NCBI RefSeq assembly: GCF_963678225.1
Contig: NZ_OY782763.1
Coordinates: 62,001 to 126,000, forward strand
From: an uncultured Cohaesibacter sp.
Lineage (GTDB): Bacteria; Pseudomonadota; Alphaproteobacteria; Rhizobiales; Cohaesibacteraceae
Direction: 5' to 3'
Length of the DNA stretch: 64,000 nt
In this document: one piece after another, positions 36,905 to 46,439 of the stretch
Layout: each line of letters begins with the position of its first letter
How positions within the stretch are numbered: position 1 is the first letter of the stretch
The notes under the pieces: model-generated
Databases searched by the model: none
What the model saw: only the letters and a program-made list of their open reading frames with translations
Told to the model about the DNA's origin: nothing
Program-made: the position numbers and the translations under genes

Positions 36905-39010
36905 CTATCCAGCTTTCAGAAGCCGAATGGCTTCATCTCTTCCGAACAGATACAGCAGATCACGCAAGGCATCCCCGCGTTTGCCAGTCAATCCCGGATC
37001 CATCTCGATAATGAGACGCGCTTCCTTGCGCGCCATTTCCATCAGATCCTTATGCACCTCAGGGTCAGTAACGCGAAAGCCCGGCATGCCAGATTGCTTT
37101 GTCCCAAGTACATCGCCTTCGCCCCGCAGGCGTAAATCGGCCTCAGCAATGCGGAACCCGTCCTCGGTTTCGCGCATCATATTCAGCCGCTCCTTGGCGA
37201 TATTGCCCAAAGGACCCTGAAACAGCAAAATGCAGGAAGAGGCCTTGTCACCGCGCCCGACACGCCCGCGCAACTGATGCAGCTGCGCCAAGCCAAAGCG
37301 CTCGGCATGTTCGATCACCATGATAGTGGCTTCGGGCACATCCACCCCCACTTCAATCACCGTGGTAGCAACAAGGATCTGGGCATCACCATCCTTGAAA
37401 TGCTCCATCGCCGCTTTTTTCTCATCAGCCGACATGCGGCCGTGGATAAGCTCAACCTTATCTCCAAACACCTTCTTGAGGCTCTCGTGCCTGTCTTCTG
37501 CGGCGGTGACTTCAAGCACTTCGGATTCTTCAACCAGCGGGCAGACCCAATAGCATTTGGCGCCTTTTTCAAGCGCAGTGTTAAGCCGACCGACTAACTC
37601 TCCAAGCCTGTCAAGCGACATGGTGCGGGTTTCAATGGGCTTCCGACCGGCTGGCTTTTCGGTCAACAGCGATACATCCATGTCACCATAATGGGTAAGC
37701 ACCAAGGTGCGCGGAATTGGCGTCGCGGTCATCACCAGAAGATCGGTCGCTACACCTTTGTCAGACAGCGTCAAACGCTGATGTACGCCAAACCGATGCT
37801 GCTCATCAACGATGGCCAGTCCCAGATCGGCAAACACCACAGACTGCTGGAAGAGGGCATGGGTTCCGATGAGAAAATCGATATCCCCCTGTTCGAGCGC
37901 CTTGAGCGTTTGTCGCTTCACTCCGGCGCTGTCCTTGCCCGTCATCACGGCGACGCGAATACCGACAGACTCGCAAAGCGCTTTGACGGACTGATAATGC
38001 TGCCGTGCCAAAAGGTCTGTCGGAGCCATCATGGCCACCTGTGCGCCAGACTCGATCACATCCGCAGCCGCCATCAGGGCGACCATCGTCTTACCGCTGC
38101 CCACATCGCCTTGAACCAGACGCAGCATCCGCTCGGGCAGGGCCAGATCTTCCTCAATCTCGGCGATGGCCTGTTGCTGGCTCCCCGTGAGCGTAAAGGG
38201 CAGGGCCTCTGTAAGCGCAGCTTTGAGTTTGCCCTCCCAACGACGCGCCAGCCCCTTGGCTTTCTTCACATTGCTGCGCACCAGCGACAGCGCAAGCTGA
38301 CTGGCCAGACATTCATCATAAGCCAACCGACGTCGGGCATTGGATGTCAGATCAAGATCCGCCAGCCCCAGAGGATTATGAATGCGGTCCAGCGCTTCAT
38401 GAAAGGCTGGCCAACCTTCACGATCGAGCAGAGCCTTTTCCTGCCACTCGGGCAGAGGCTCAAGATCCTCAAGACAGGCCTCAACAGTCTTGTGTACCAT
38501 CTTGCCTGATAGCCCGGCGGTCAAAGGATAGACCGGCTCAATCAGCGGCATGGTGGCGAAATCATCCTCGGATACCACATGATCCGGGTGCGTTATCTGC
38601 GGAACGCCGTTAAAGCGCTCCAGCTTGCCCGAAACATATCGCACAGAGCCAACGGGCATTTGCCGCTCGAGATAGCCGCCATTGGCATGGAAATAGGTGA
38701 TCGTAATTTCGTCGGTCTCGTCATGGGCCAGAATGCGATAGGGCACCCGCTTGTTATGCCGTGGTGGCGGCTGATGCTTGTCAATCGTCAGACACAGCGT
38801 CACGATCACGCCATCTGGCGCCTCGGCGAGTGCAGGCTGCAAACTGCGATCAATAACAGAGACGGGCATATGCAGCAGCAGATCGATCCGACGCGCTTCC
38901 AAAAGCACATCGCCGCGCAACAACCGCGCAAAGGACTGGCCGATTTTCGGGCCAACACCTTTCAGGGTCGTCAGGGACGCAAAATAGGGATTGAGACGGT
39001 TCGGGCGCAT
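36905..39010 (-). CDS. recG: ATP-dependent DNA helicase RecG
   Basis: Branch-migrating helicase that regresses stalled forks and processes Holliday junctions. The 701-residue protein has an N-terminal wedge (OB) domain with LKGVGPKIGQSFARLL, then two RecA-like domains with Walker A GDVGSGKTMVALMA (near residue 305), the DEQH box, MTATPIPRTL, and HQLRGRVGRGDKAS. It forms the recG-sdhE-mfd neighbourhood characteristic of this order, with sdhE divergent from it. Confidence 0.97.
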   Translation of the reverse strand: MRPNRLNPYFASLTTLKGVGPKIGQSFARLLRGDVLLEARRIDLLLHMPVSVIDRSLQPALAEAPDGVIVTLCLTIDKHQPPPRHNKRVPYRILAHDETDEITITYFHANGGYLERQMPVGSVRYVSGKLERFNGVPQITHPDHVVSEDDFATMPLIEPVYPLTAGLSGKMVHKTVEACLEDLEPLPEWQEKALLDREGWPAFHEALDRIHNPLGLADLDLTSNARRRLAYDECLASQLALSLVRSNVKKAKGLARRWEGKLKAALTEALPFTLTGSQQQAIAEIEEDLALPERMLRLVQGDVGSGKTMVALMAAADVIESGAQVAMMAPTDLLARQHYQSVKALCESVGIRVAVMTGKDSAGVKRQTLKALEQGDIDFLIGTHALFQQSVVFADLGLAIVDEQHRFGVHQRLTLSDKGVATDLLVMTATPIPRTLVLTHYGDMDVSLLTEKPAGRKPIETRTMSLDRLGELVGRLNTALEKGAKCYWVCPLVEESEVLEVTAAEDRHESLKKVFGDKVELIHGRMSADEKKAAMEHFKDGDAQILVATTVIEVGVDVPEATIMVIEHAERFGLAQLHQLRGRVGRGDKASSCILLFQGPLGNIAKERLNMMRETEDGFRIAEADLRLRGEGDVLGTKQSGMPGFRVTDPEVHKDLMEMARKEARLIIEMDPGLTGKRGDALRDLLYLFGRDEAIRLLKAG

Positions 39011-39192
39011 CGCAGTAAGTATGATTCTGTAGACGGGAACGGGCTTGCATCAAGCATGGCCAACTCAAAAGGCCGCGTCAATACATGTTCTCCTTTTGTT
39101 TTGTGATAGACGAACGATCTATAGCTGACAAGGCGCCTTCCAGCCGTTATACAGGGGCAAAGAATGACAACGCCCTAAAGGAGCAAATAACT

Positions 39193-39492
39193 ATGTCCCA
39201 TGGCACCACCCGCAGCAGTGAAGGTATGGATGTACGGCACAAAAAGATTTTGATGCGTGCCTGGCACCGTGGAGTCAAGGAAATGGACCTGATGCTGGGC
39301 CGCTTCGTCGACAACGAGCTGGACAACCTCACCGATGATGAATTGGACCAGTTGGAAATGCTCATGGACCAGCATGACAGAGACCTGATGCAGTGGTTCA
39401 CCAATGAGCTGCCAGTGCCTGAAGCATTCGATTGCCCGATGTTCCATAGAATCAAGCACTATCACAAAAATTTCGAGTCCGGGCTTCTCTAG
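39193..39492 (+). CDS. sdhE: FAD assembly factor SdhE (SDHAF2 family)
   Basis: Small protein that helps attach FAD covalently to the succinate dehydrogenase flavoprotein. The 99-residue protein carries HKKILMRAWHRGVKEMDLMLGRF, the alphaproteobacterial version of the family RGxxE motif (here RGVKEMD), and a helical bundle with LDQLEMLMDQHDRDLMQWF. The ATG at 39193 has AAGGAG about 9 bases upstream; a longer frame from 39085 has no family resemblance. It lies between recG (divergent) and mfd, the conserved position. Confidence 0.94.
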   Translation: MSHGTTRSSEGMDVRHKKILMRAWHRGVKEMDLMLGRFVDNELDNLTDDELDQLEMLMDQHDRDLMQWFTNELPVPEAFDCPMFHRIKHYHKNFESGLL

Positions 39493-39527
39493 GCCGCCCG
39501 CGACCCTACATTCAAAAGACCCAAGGG

Positions 39528-39568
39528 ACAGAAAGGCTCTATTCGTGCTATAGAGCCTTTTCCTGTCT
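39528..39568 (+). terminator. Terminator of sdhE
   Basis: An 11 bp perfect stem AAAGGCTCTAT with ATAGAGCCTTT, loop TCGTGCT, four T, extended by outer GACAG/CTGTC pairing. It lies 36 bases after sdhE and 33 before mfd, so mfd should have its own promoter within or beyond it. Confidence 0.85.
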
Positions 39569-39600
39569 TCTAGCACCAACCTTCTTGCTGTTTCTCCGCC

Positions 39601-42600
39601 ATGTCCACAATTGCCAAATCCCTTGACTCTTCCATGATGCTCCACGTCAGCCATGTGCCTGATGGACTGGAGGGATTGGCCGTTGCCGAAGTGGCCGAAG
39701 CGCATCTGAAGGCCGCCAAGGACGAGAAGATCGCTGCCGTCTATATAGCGCGCGATGACCGGCGCATGGCCTCCATGGAGCAGGCACTCAAATTCTTTTC
39801 GCCCAAGCTTACCTGCCTGTCTTTTCCGGCATGGGATTGCGTGCCCTATGACAGGGTGTCGCCCAATGCCGAAATTTCAGCCCGGCGCATGACCGCGCTG
39901 TCGCGGCTTGCCTACAATATCTTTGATGGCCCCGTCATCCTGCTCACCTCCGTCAATGCCATGCTCCAGCGCGTGCCGAGCAAAGAGTCGGTCAAAAAGC
40001 AGAGCTGGTCTGCCAAGCCGGGCAATTCGGTCGACATGGACGACCTCATCGTATGGCTGGAGACAAACGGCTTTCTGCGCACTCCCACAGTGCGCGAGCA
40101 TGGCGAATATGCTGTAAGAGGCGGTATTGTCGATCTGTTCGTGCCCGGTGCAGAGGAGCCGGTCAGACTGGACTTCTTTGGCGACACGCTGGAAAGCATC
40201 CGCAAGTTCGATCAACATACCCAGCGCACGGTCGGCCAACTGCGCGGTATTGATCTTGTCTCAGCGTCTGAAGTGGTTCTCACCGAAGACGCCATTTCCA
40301 ATTTCCGGCGGCGCTATACGTCCAATTTCGGCGCAACCACACGCGACGATCTGCTCTATCAAGCCATTTCAAACGGCCATCGCTATCAGGGCATCGAGCA
40401 CTGGTTGCCCTACTTCAATGAAGATCTGCAAACGCTGTTTGACTTCACCAATGACGCGCCGGTGATCCTCGACCCTCTTAGCGATGATGCCATCACCGAG
40501 CGACTGGAAGTTATTCAGGATCATTACGCCGCCCGCCGCGAAACCCTTGATAGCGGGTTGGATCAGGGCGTGCCCTATAAGCCGGTTGAGCCTCATCTGC
40601 TCTATCTGGATCGCGAAGGCTGGGCAGGCATTCTTGGCTCCCAAAAGCGCGTAAGGCTTTCACCCTTTGACGTGCCCGAAACCGGCGTTGAAACAGTCGT
40701 CAATATGGGCGGCAAACAGGGACGCACCTTTGCTGCCGAGCGCAGCGCAGAGAATGTCAACGTGTTCGACGCGGTCATCGAGCATATCAAGACCGTCAAG
40801 GAGAATAAAAAACGCGTCACCATCGCCTGCTGGACCCCGGGCTCAGCCGAGCGCATGCATCAGGTGCTGACAGACCATGAAATGCGGGGCCTTGTGCCCT
40901 ATGAAACATGGCAGGCGCGGCAGGTCATCAAGCCCAATCAGGTCGGCCTGACGGTCCTTGAGCTGGAAAGTGGCTTTGAGACCGAAAAGGATGTGGTGAT
41001 TGGCGAACAGGACATTCTGGGCGACCGGCTTGTCCGCTCCAAGCGCCGCCGCAAGAAAAGTTCTGACGTTCTGACCGAAGCCGCCAGCCTGACCGAAGGC
41101 GACATCGTCGTTCATATCGAGCATGGTATTGGTCGTTTTATGGGCCTTCAGACCGTCGATGCAGCGGGCGCACCGCATGATTGTCTGGAAATTCACTATG
41201 CCGGCGGCGACAAGCTCTTCCTGCCGGTAGAGAATATCGAACTGCTCTCGCGATACGGCTCCGAAGACACCGAAGCGCAGCTGGACAAGCTGGGCGGCGT
41301 TGCCTGGCAAGCGCGTAAATCCAAGATGAAAGAACGGATCCGCATGATGGCGGATCAGTTGATCAAGGTCGCTGCCGAACGTGAGTTGCGCAAGGCCGAG
41401 CGCATCACGCCCCCGGAAGGGCTGTATGACGAATTTGTCGCCCGCTTCCCGTTTGATGAGACCGAAGACCAGTTCAATGCCATCGAGCAGGTCTTCGACG
41501 ATATGGGCTCCGGCCGCCCGATGGATCGCCTCATTTGCGGCGATGTGGGCTTTGGCAAAACCGAGGTTGCCCTGCGTGCGGCCTTTATCGCGGCGATGAA
41601 CGGCCGTCAGGTCGCGGTGGTCGTGCCGACCACCTTGCTTGCGCGTCAGCATTACAAGAATTTCGTGGATCGCTTCGCCGGTTTCCCGCTGGTCATCGAA
41701 CAGGCCTCCCGGCTGGTCTCCACCAAAAAGCTCAATGAGACCAAGAGAGGCCTCAAGGACGGTTCTGTCGATATCGTCGTTGGCACCCATGCGTTGCTTG
41801 GCAAATCCGTCGATTTCCGCGATCTTGGGCTACTTATCATCGACGAAGAGCAGCATTTTGGCGTCAAACACAAGGAGCGCCTGAAAGAACTGCGCGCTGA
41901 TGTGCACGTATTGACCCTGTCCGCGACACCGATCCCGAGGACCCTGCAATTGGCACTTACGGGCGTTCGCGAATTGTCGCTGATCGCGACACCGCCGGTT
42001 GACCGGCTTGCCGTACGCACCTTTATTTCGCCCTTTGACAAGCTCACCATCCGTGAAGCCCTGCTGCGCGAGCGCTATCGCGGCGGTCAAAGCTTCTATG
42101 TCTGTCCGCGCGTGTCCGACATTGCACAAGTCCACACCTTCCTTGAAGAACAGGTGCCTGAAGTCAAGGTCGCGGTTGCCCACGGACAGATGCCCGCCGG
42201 TCAACTCGATGACATCATGACAGCCTTCTATGACGGCAAGTTCGATGTACTGCTCTCTACCACGATCGTGGAATCGGGCATTGACGTGCCAACGGCCAAC
42301 ACCCTGATCGTGCATCGCGCCGATATGTTTGGTCTTTCCCAGCTTTACCAGCTGCGCGGTCGGGTAGGGCGCTCCAAGACCCGTGCCTATGCGCTCTTTA
42401 CTGTTCCCGCTAAAAAGACCCTCACGCCAACCGCAGAGCGACGCCTCAAGGTTCTGCAAAGCCTCGATACCTTGGGTGCGGGCTTCCAGCTTGCCAGCCA
42501 CGACCTCGACATTCGCGGTGCAGGCAACCTGTTGGGCGAAGAACAATCCGGCCATGTCAAGGAAGTCGGTTACGAGCTTTATCAGCAGATGCTGGAAGAA

Positions 42601-43104
42601 GCCGTGGCATCCCTGCGTTCCGGTGATTTGACCATCATGGAAGACAAATGGTCACCGCAGATTTCCATCGGCACACCGGTACTCATTCCGGACAGTTATG
42701 TGCATGATCTGCAGCTCCGGCTCAATCTCTATCGCCGTCTGGCCGATCTGGTGGAAGCTGACGAGATTGATGAATTCGGGTCCGAGCTGACAGACCGGTT
42801 CGGCCCTCAGCCCGAAGAAGTCAAGCATCTGCTCAAGATCGTCTATATCAAAGGGCTCTGCCGCAAAGCCAATGTCGAGAAGATCGATGCAGGCCCCAAA
42901 GGCGCCGTGCTTGCTTTCCGCAACAACGAGTTCTCAAACCCTGCGGGGCTGGTTCAATATATTACCGAACAGGGAAGCCTTGCCAAGCTTCGGCCTGATC
43001 AGAAGATCTTCCTGGCCCGCAGCTGGAACTCTGCCAGCGACCGCCTCAAGGGCACGGCCGTAATCATGACGCAACTGGCCAAGCTGGCACAGAACGCCCA
43101 ATAA
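39601..43104 (+). CDS. mfd: Transcription-repair coupling factor Mfd
   Basis: Translocase that removes RNA polymerase stalled at DNA lesions and recruits UvrA. The 1167-residue protein has a UvrB-homology N-terminal region (to about 340) with the VPYDRVSPN segment, an RNA-polymerase interaction domain with GDIVVHIEHGIGRFMGL near 500, a RecG-like translocase with GDVGFGKTEVALRA near 645 and DEEQHFGV near 745, LSATPIPRTLQLALTG, YQLRGRVGRS, and the C-terminal regulatory domain. It is the functional partner of uvrA, about 30 kb to the left. Confidence 0.98.
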   Translation: MSTIAKSLDSSMMLHVSHVPDGLEGLAVAEVAEAHLKAAKDEKIAAVYIARDDRRMASMEQALKFFSPKLTCLSFPAWDCVPYDRVSPNAEISARRMTALSRLAYNIFDGPVILLTSVNAMLQRVPSKESVKKQSWSAKPGNSVDMDDLIVWLETNGFLRTPTVREHGEYAVRGGIVDLFVPGAEEPVRLDFFGDTLESIRKFDQHTQRTVGQLRGIDLVSASEVVLTEDAISNFRRRYTSNFGATTRDDLLYQAISNGHRYQGIEHWLPYFNEDLQTLFDFTNDAPVILDPLSDDAITERLEVIQDHYAARRETLDSGLDQGVPYKPVEPHLLYLDREGWAGILGSQKRVRLSPFDVPETGVETVVNMGGKQGRTFAAERSAENVNVFDAVIEHIKTVKENKKRVTIACWTPGSAERMHQVLTDHEMRGLVPYETWQARQVIKPNQVGLTVLELESGFETEKDVVIGEQDILGDRLVRSKRRRKKSSDVLTEAASLTEGDIVVHIEHGIGRFMGLQTVDAAGAPHDCLEIHYAGGDKLFLPVENIELLSRYGSEDTEAQLDKLGGVAWQARKSKMKERIRMMADQLIKVAAERELRKAERITPPEGLYDEFVARFPFDETEDQFNAIEQVFDDMGSGRPMDRLICGDVGFGKTEVALRAAFIAAMNGRQVAVVVPTTLLARQHYKNFVDRFAGFPLVIEQASRLVSTKKLNETKRGLKDGSVDIVVGTHALLGKSVDFRDLGLLIIDEEQHFGVKHKERLKELRADVHVLTLSATPIPRTLQLALTGVRELSLIATPPVDRLAVRTFISPFDKLTIREALLRERYRGGQSFYVCPRVSDIAQVHTFLEEQVPEVKVAVAHGQMPAGQLDDIMTAFYDGKFDVLLSTTIVESGIDVPTANTLIVHRADMFGLSQLYQLRGRVGRSKTRAYALFTVPAKKTLTPTAERRLKVLQSLDTLGAGFQLASHDLDIRGAGNLLGEEQSGHVKEVGYELYQQMLEEAVASLRSGDLTIMEDKWSPQISIGTPVLIPDSYVHDLQLRLNLYRRLADLVEADEIDEFGSELTDRFGPQPEEVKHLLKIVYIKGLCRKANVEKIDAGPKGAVLAFRNNEFSNPAGLVQYITEQGSLAKLRPDQKIFLARSWNSASDRLKGTAVIMTQLAKLAQNAQ

Positions 43105-43177
43105 CAGCGCTTGCGCCATTACCGGTGCAAGCATCTGAAAGCTGGATAGCCACTGGAGTTGTCAGGATTTTTGAGGC

Positions 43178-44527
43178 TCAAAAGCGCACAACAGGATTTT
43201 CAAACAGATCCTTGAGGATCTTGTCGACATCGAAATCCGGGCTGCGTGTATCGCAATAGTGCAGAGAGAAGTCCAGCGTGACATAGACCGCCCGCGTCGA
43301 ACTATGCTCCACAAACGGGCTGAGCTGAACAATAGAGCGAATGCGCTGCAACGCCATGCGAGCTTCAAACAGATCCGTATCCGGGAAAAAGGCAACCACT
43401 GCGCCATTATCAAGACGGGCCAGCATGTCTTCAGCCCGCATCAAGGAAGCAATGAGCCGACTGACCTTGGCCAGCAGAGCAGGGGGCAGACTCTCGCCAC
43501 CTCTTTTTTCATGCACCAGATCGAAAGTGATATCAAAACCAACGAAAGTTACCGAAGCTCCGGCGTCTTCCTCCCGCAGCACATCCAGATGAGACTTAAG
43601 AAACTCCTCTGAATAGAGCCGTGTCACTTCATCGGTCGGCATCAGCAATCGAGCTTCAGAGAAGATCTTGCGCAATTGCCGCCGATAACGTTCTTCCCGC
43701 ACGAGAATATCTATACGGTTCTCAAAGAAGCGTTCGGAGAAGGGGAAGGAGACAATATCCGTAGCCCCGGCCGCAAGACCTGCCAATCCATCCTGAACAG
43801 CCCGCTTGTGGCAGACCAGAATAATCGGGAATGAGAAATAATTTGGGTTGCGCCGAAGTTCGGAGATAAATTCGACAAGATGCTCATTATAGTCGCTAAG
43901 TTCCACGACGAGCGCATCAAATGGTTTCATTTCCAGATAATGCAAGGCCATGGAAGGCGTGAGGGCAGCCACCGTTTCCACCGTCTCGGGCAACGCCATC
44001 TGAACCGGCAAAAAAGCTGCACCAGCCCCAAGATAAAGCAGGCTTTGCTTATCGAGATCCTTAGGCGGCGGCACCACAGGCAAGCCCACGCCAAACCGCT
44101 TGAAAGTCAGCGACCGTCTCTCGGCCTCCCGCCGCATGGTTGCCAGACGCATAAGGGATGTCAGACGATTGGCGATCAGATCCTGCGTCAATGGCGGTTT
44201 GAGCACATCCGCGAAGGGTTTCATCTGTTCTTCGGTGAGGCTGATGGATGCATCGGCGATGGCCACCATCGGCACCCGCGCGTCGGCAAAACCGAACTGC
44301 TTGCGCAAGGCATCCGCCCGAGCGACCAAAGCAGGCACATCCTCGCTGTTTACATCGAACAGATCCAGCAGCAGGATACCAGCTTCTTGCGAGACCTTGT
44401 CCAGATCTTCATCCGAATGGACATAATGAGACCAGACAGCAAAATTGACTTGAATGAGAACATCTGCCCAAGCTGGAGTATCAAGGCCAAGATCAGAAGA
44501 AGTGAAAATGAGTGCATGCTTGGCCAT
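43178..44527 (-). CDS. Degenerate PleD-like protein (two receiver-like domains, inactive GGDEF)
   Basis: A 449-residue soluble protein. Residues about 1-130 and 165-285 look like two receiver folds, the second with PFDALVVELSDYNEHLVEFISEL where Glu stands at the usual phospho-Asp strand, followed by a GATDIVSFPF segment. The C-terminal 150 residues match a GGDEF fold: ASVTFVGFDITFDL, then LIASLMRAEDMLARL, but the active loop GGDEF is replaced by DNGAV (373-377). It therefore should not make c-di-GMP and more likely binds a partner or nucleotide. It is 68 bases downstream of the AMP-ligase-like gene on the same strand, probably co-transcribed. Receiver-GGDEF architecture is inferred by eye. 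Confidence 0.72.
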   Translation of the reverse strand: MAKHALIFTSSDLGLDTPAWADVLIQVNFAVWSHYVHSDEDLDKVSQEAGILLLDLFDVNSEDVPALVARADALRKQFGFADARVPMVAIADASISLTEEQMKPFADVLKPPLTQDLIANRLTSLMRLATMRREAERRSLTFKRFGVGLPVVPPPKDLDKQSLLYLGAGAAFLPVQMALPETVETVAALTPSMALHYLEMKPFDALVVELSDYNEHLVEFISELRRNPNYFSFPIILVCHKRAVQDGLAGLAAGATDIVSFPFSERFFENRIDILVREERYRRQLRKIFSEARLLMPTDEVTRLYSEEFLKSHLDVLREEDAGASVTFVGFDITFDLVHEKRGGESLPPALLAKVSRLIASLMRAEDMLARLDNGAVVAFFPDTDLFEARMALQRIRSIVQLSPFVEHSSTRAVYVTLDFSLHYCDTRSPDFDVDKILKDLFENPVVRF

Positions 44528-44595
44528 TCGGCTGACTTACGCCTTCATATGAAAAGGAACAGAAACACGCCATTCAAGAACAGCGCAAAACGGAT

Positions 44596-46302
44596 TTATG
44601 CAACGTTGGCCACCTGACTGGCCTCGATCAGGCTTTCTCGCATGACCTTGCCATTCGTCTGGCGCGGAATAGCTTCGACAAAAATGATATCGCGTGGCCA
44701 TTTCATGCTGGAAACGCGTTTTTCCTTCAGATAGGCGTAAAACTCTTCCCGCGCAGTCTCCTTGTCATCCACCACGAGTGCAGCCATCAAATGGGCAGGA
44801 TTGTTTTCCTCCGAAGGCACAACAAATGCCGCCGCATCGGTGACCACAATACAATCCCTATAAAGAGCATCAAGATCCGTCCCACGCTCGGTGAAGCCGC
44901 CAAAGGCCAATACATCGCCCAAATCACCAAGTGGGCGGAACAAAGCACGCTGATCGCCATGTTCCTCGGTTACGAGATGGCAGCCAATTTCCGTGTGAAT
45001 GAAGCCTTCCTCCGTCGCACGCAGGGCCTTGCCCTCTACAGCACCAGCCAGCGGAAAGGCGCAATGAGGCAGCATGGCCCCCTTGAGGCAGAGTTCACCC
45101 CCGACAATCGCGCTGTCGGTCTGTGCGCGAGATTCTTCCATGCCATAAAGGAAGGTTTCCATCCAGACGCGTGAAGGCTCATGTAGAGAATTGATTGCTC
45201 CCAAAGGAACCGATCCGACCTCGCTCGGATGACGCCGGATTTGCGAGAAGAGGGCAAGATCCTTGAAGTTGGTCAGGTCAATCAGGCGAGCTGCGGTTTC
45301 ATTCTCTGCAAAAACGGTCTGCTCTGCATGCACCCGATTCCACACCAGCATGATGCTGATCAGTTGCTCGCGCACCTGCATCGGCAGGAGTGCATGCGCG
45401 TCTTCCCAAAGGCCACCAGGCAACACCACATGCTGCCCGCCAAACTCGGCCAACGCATTGATATAGCGCCCGAGCGAACGGAAATTGTGGAACTGAAGTC
45501 GGGCCCCGACATCAAGAGCAGCAACCATTCCCACGGCGAAGCCGATCAGCCCGGACAAATGGTGGCTCACAAAAGAGCAATGCTCACCACTAAGATCCGT
45601 TTGTTCATGAACATAGCGCGCAATGGCAAGCAGCTGGTTGTGGCTGCGCCCGATAGGCATGGCCTGTTCACTCCCCGCAGAGCTCCAGTGGATCGCCAGA
45701 ACGCTGTTGGCGCTTATCTGACCGCCATGCTCGAACAATCCGTCCTCGGCCACATTGTCCTCGCCATCCAGAATATCGCCAAGATCAATAAGACCTTCAG
45801 GCGCATTCTCTCCGATGCAGAAAACAAAGCGAATGGAAAACATCTCGGCGGCCACATTGCGTACGCGCTCGGCCACGGCTTCTTCTTCATAATGGGAACA
45901 GCAAACGATGGCCTTGGCACCGACTTGCTCAAGCTTCTCGCGCAAATCCGCTTCACCGCTCGTCAGAGGAATTGGCGCCAGGATGATTCCCATGCGACTG
46001 GCAACCAGAGTTAGCACAGCAGCATCGGCACTGGGGGGAATGAGCATGGCAACCACCGTTTCGGCTTTCATGCCAATGCCGGTGAGAAACTCTGATAGCG
46101 CGACCACACGCCGCCATGTACGAATGAAAGAGAGGCATTGAGGTCTTCGACCGCTCACTGAATGCAAACCCTGATCATCAATCAGTGCAAGATCATCCGG
46201 CCGTTGCTCGGCGTGCCGCGCAAAAACCAAATCAAGGCGATCTTCCCCCCACAGACCTGATGAAGAATAGGTTTCGATTTGTTCAGGGGTTGAGAGGAGC
46301 AT
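44596..46302 (-). CDS. Degenerate AMP-binding (acyl-CoA ligase-like) protein
   Basis: A 568-residue member of the ANL adenylating superfamily. The N-terminal fold is recognisable (FARHAEQRPDDLALID; AMLIPPSADAAVLTLVASRMG), as is the C-terminal PRQTNGKVMRESL with the catalytic Lys at about 552. The phosphate-binding loop that normally reads YTSGTTGxPK is instead HWSSAGSEQAMPIGRS near residue 210: Thr and Gly residues are lost and the Lys is absent. LYGMEE stands where active enzymes have YGxTE. ATP use is therefore doubtful, though a divergent substrate is possible. It lies directly upstream of the degenerate PleD-like gene. Confidence 0.75.
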   Translation of the reverse strand: MLLSTPEQIETYSSSGLWGEDRLDLVFARHAEQRPDDLALIDDQGLHSVSGRRPQCLSFIRTWRRVVALSEFLTGIGMKAETVVAMLIPPSADAAVLTLVASRMGIILAPIPLTSGEADLREKLEQVGAKAIVCCSHYEEEAVAERVRNVAAEMFSIRFVFCIGENAPEGLIDLGDILDGEDNVAEDGLFEHGGQISANSVLAIHWSSAGSEQAMPIGRSHNQLLAIARYVHEQTDLSGEHCSFVSHHLSGLIGFAVGMVAALDVGARLQFHNFRSLGRYINALAEFGGQHVVLPGGLWEDAHALLPMQVREQLISIMLVWNRVHAEQTVFAENETAARLIDLTNFKDLALFSQIRRHPSEVGSVPLGAINSLHEPSRVWMETFLYGMEESRAQTDSAIVGGELCLKGAMLPHCAFPLAGAVEGKALRATEEGFIHTEIGCHLVTEEHGDQRALFRPLGDLGDVLAFGGFTERGTDLDALYRDCIVVTDAAAFVVPSEENNPAHLMAALVVDDKETAREEFYAYLKEKRVSSMKWPRDIIFVEAIPRQTNGKVMRESLIEASQVANVA

Positions 46303-46439
46303 TCTGGACCTCTTGGTATGTTAGACACGCAAACAATTTTACTAAATTGTAGCTGATTCCGATATCTGCAACACAGCTTTTATGAGGGCTATACTACCGT
46401 TTCTGCTTGTTTCTTGCAAAAAACAGCCGCTTTTGTCTG

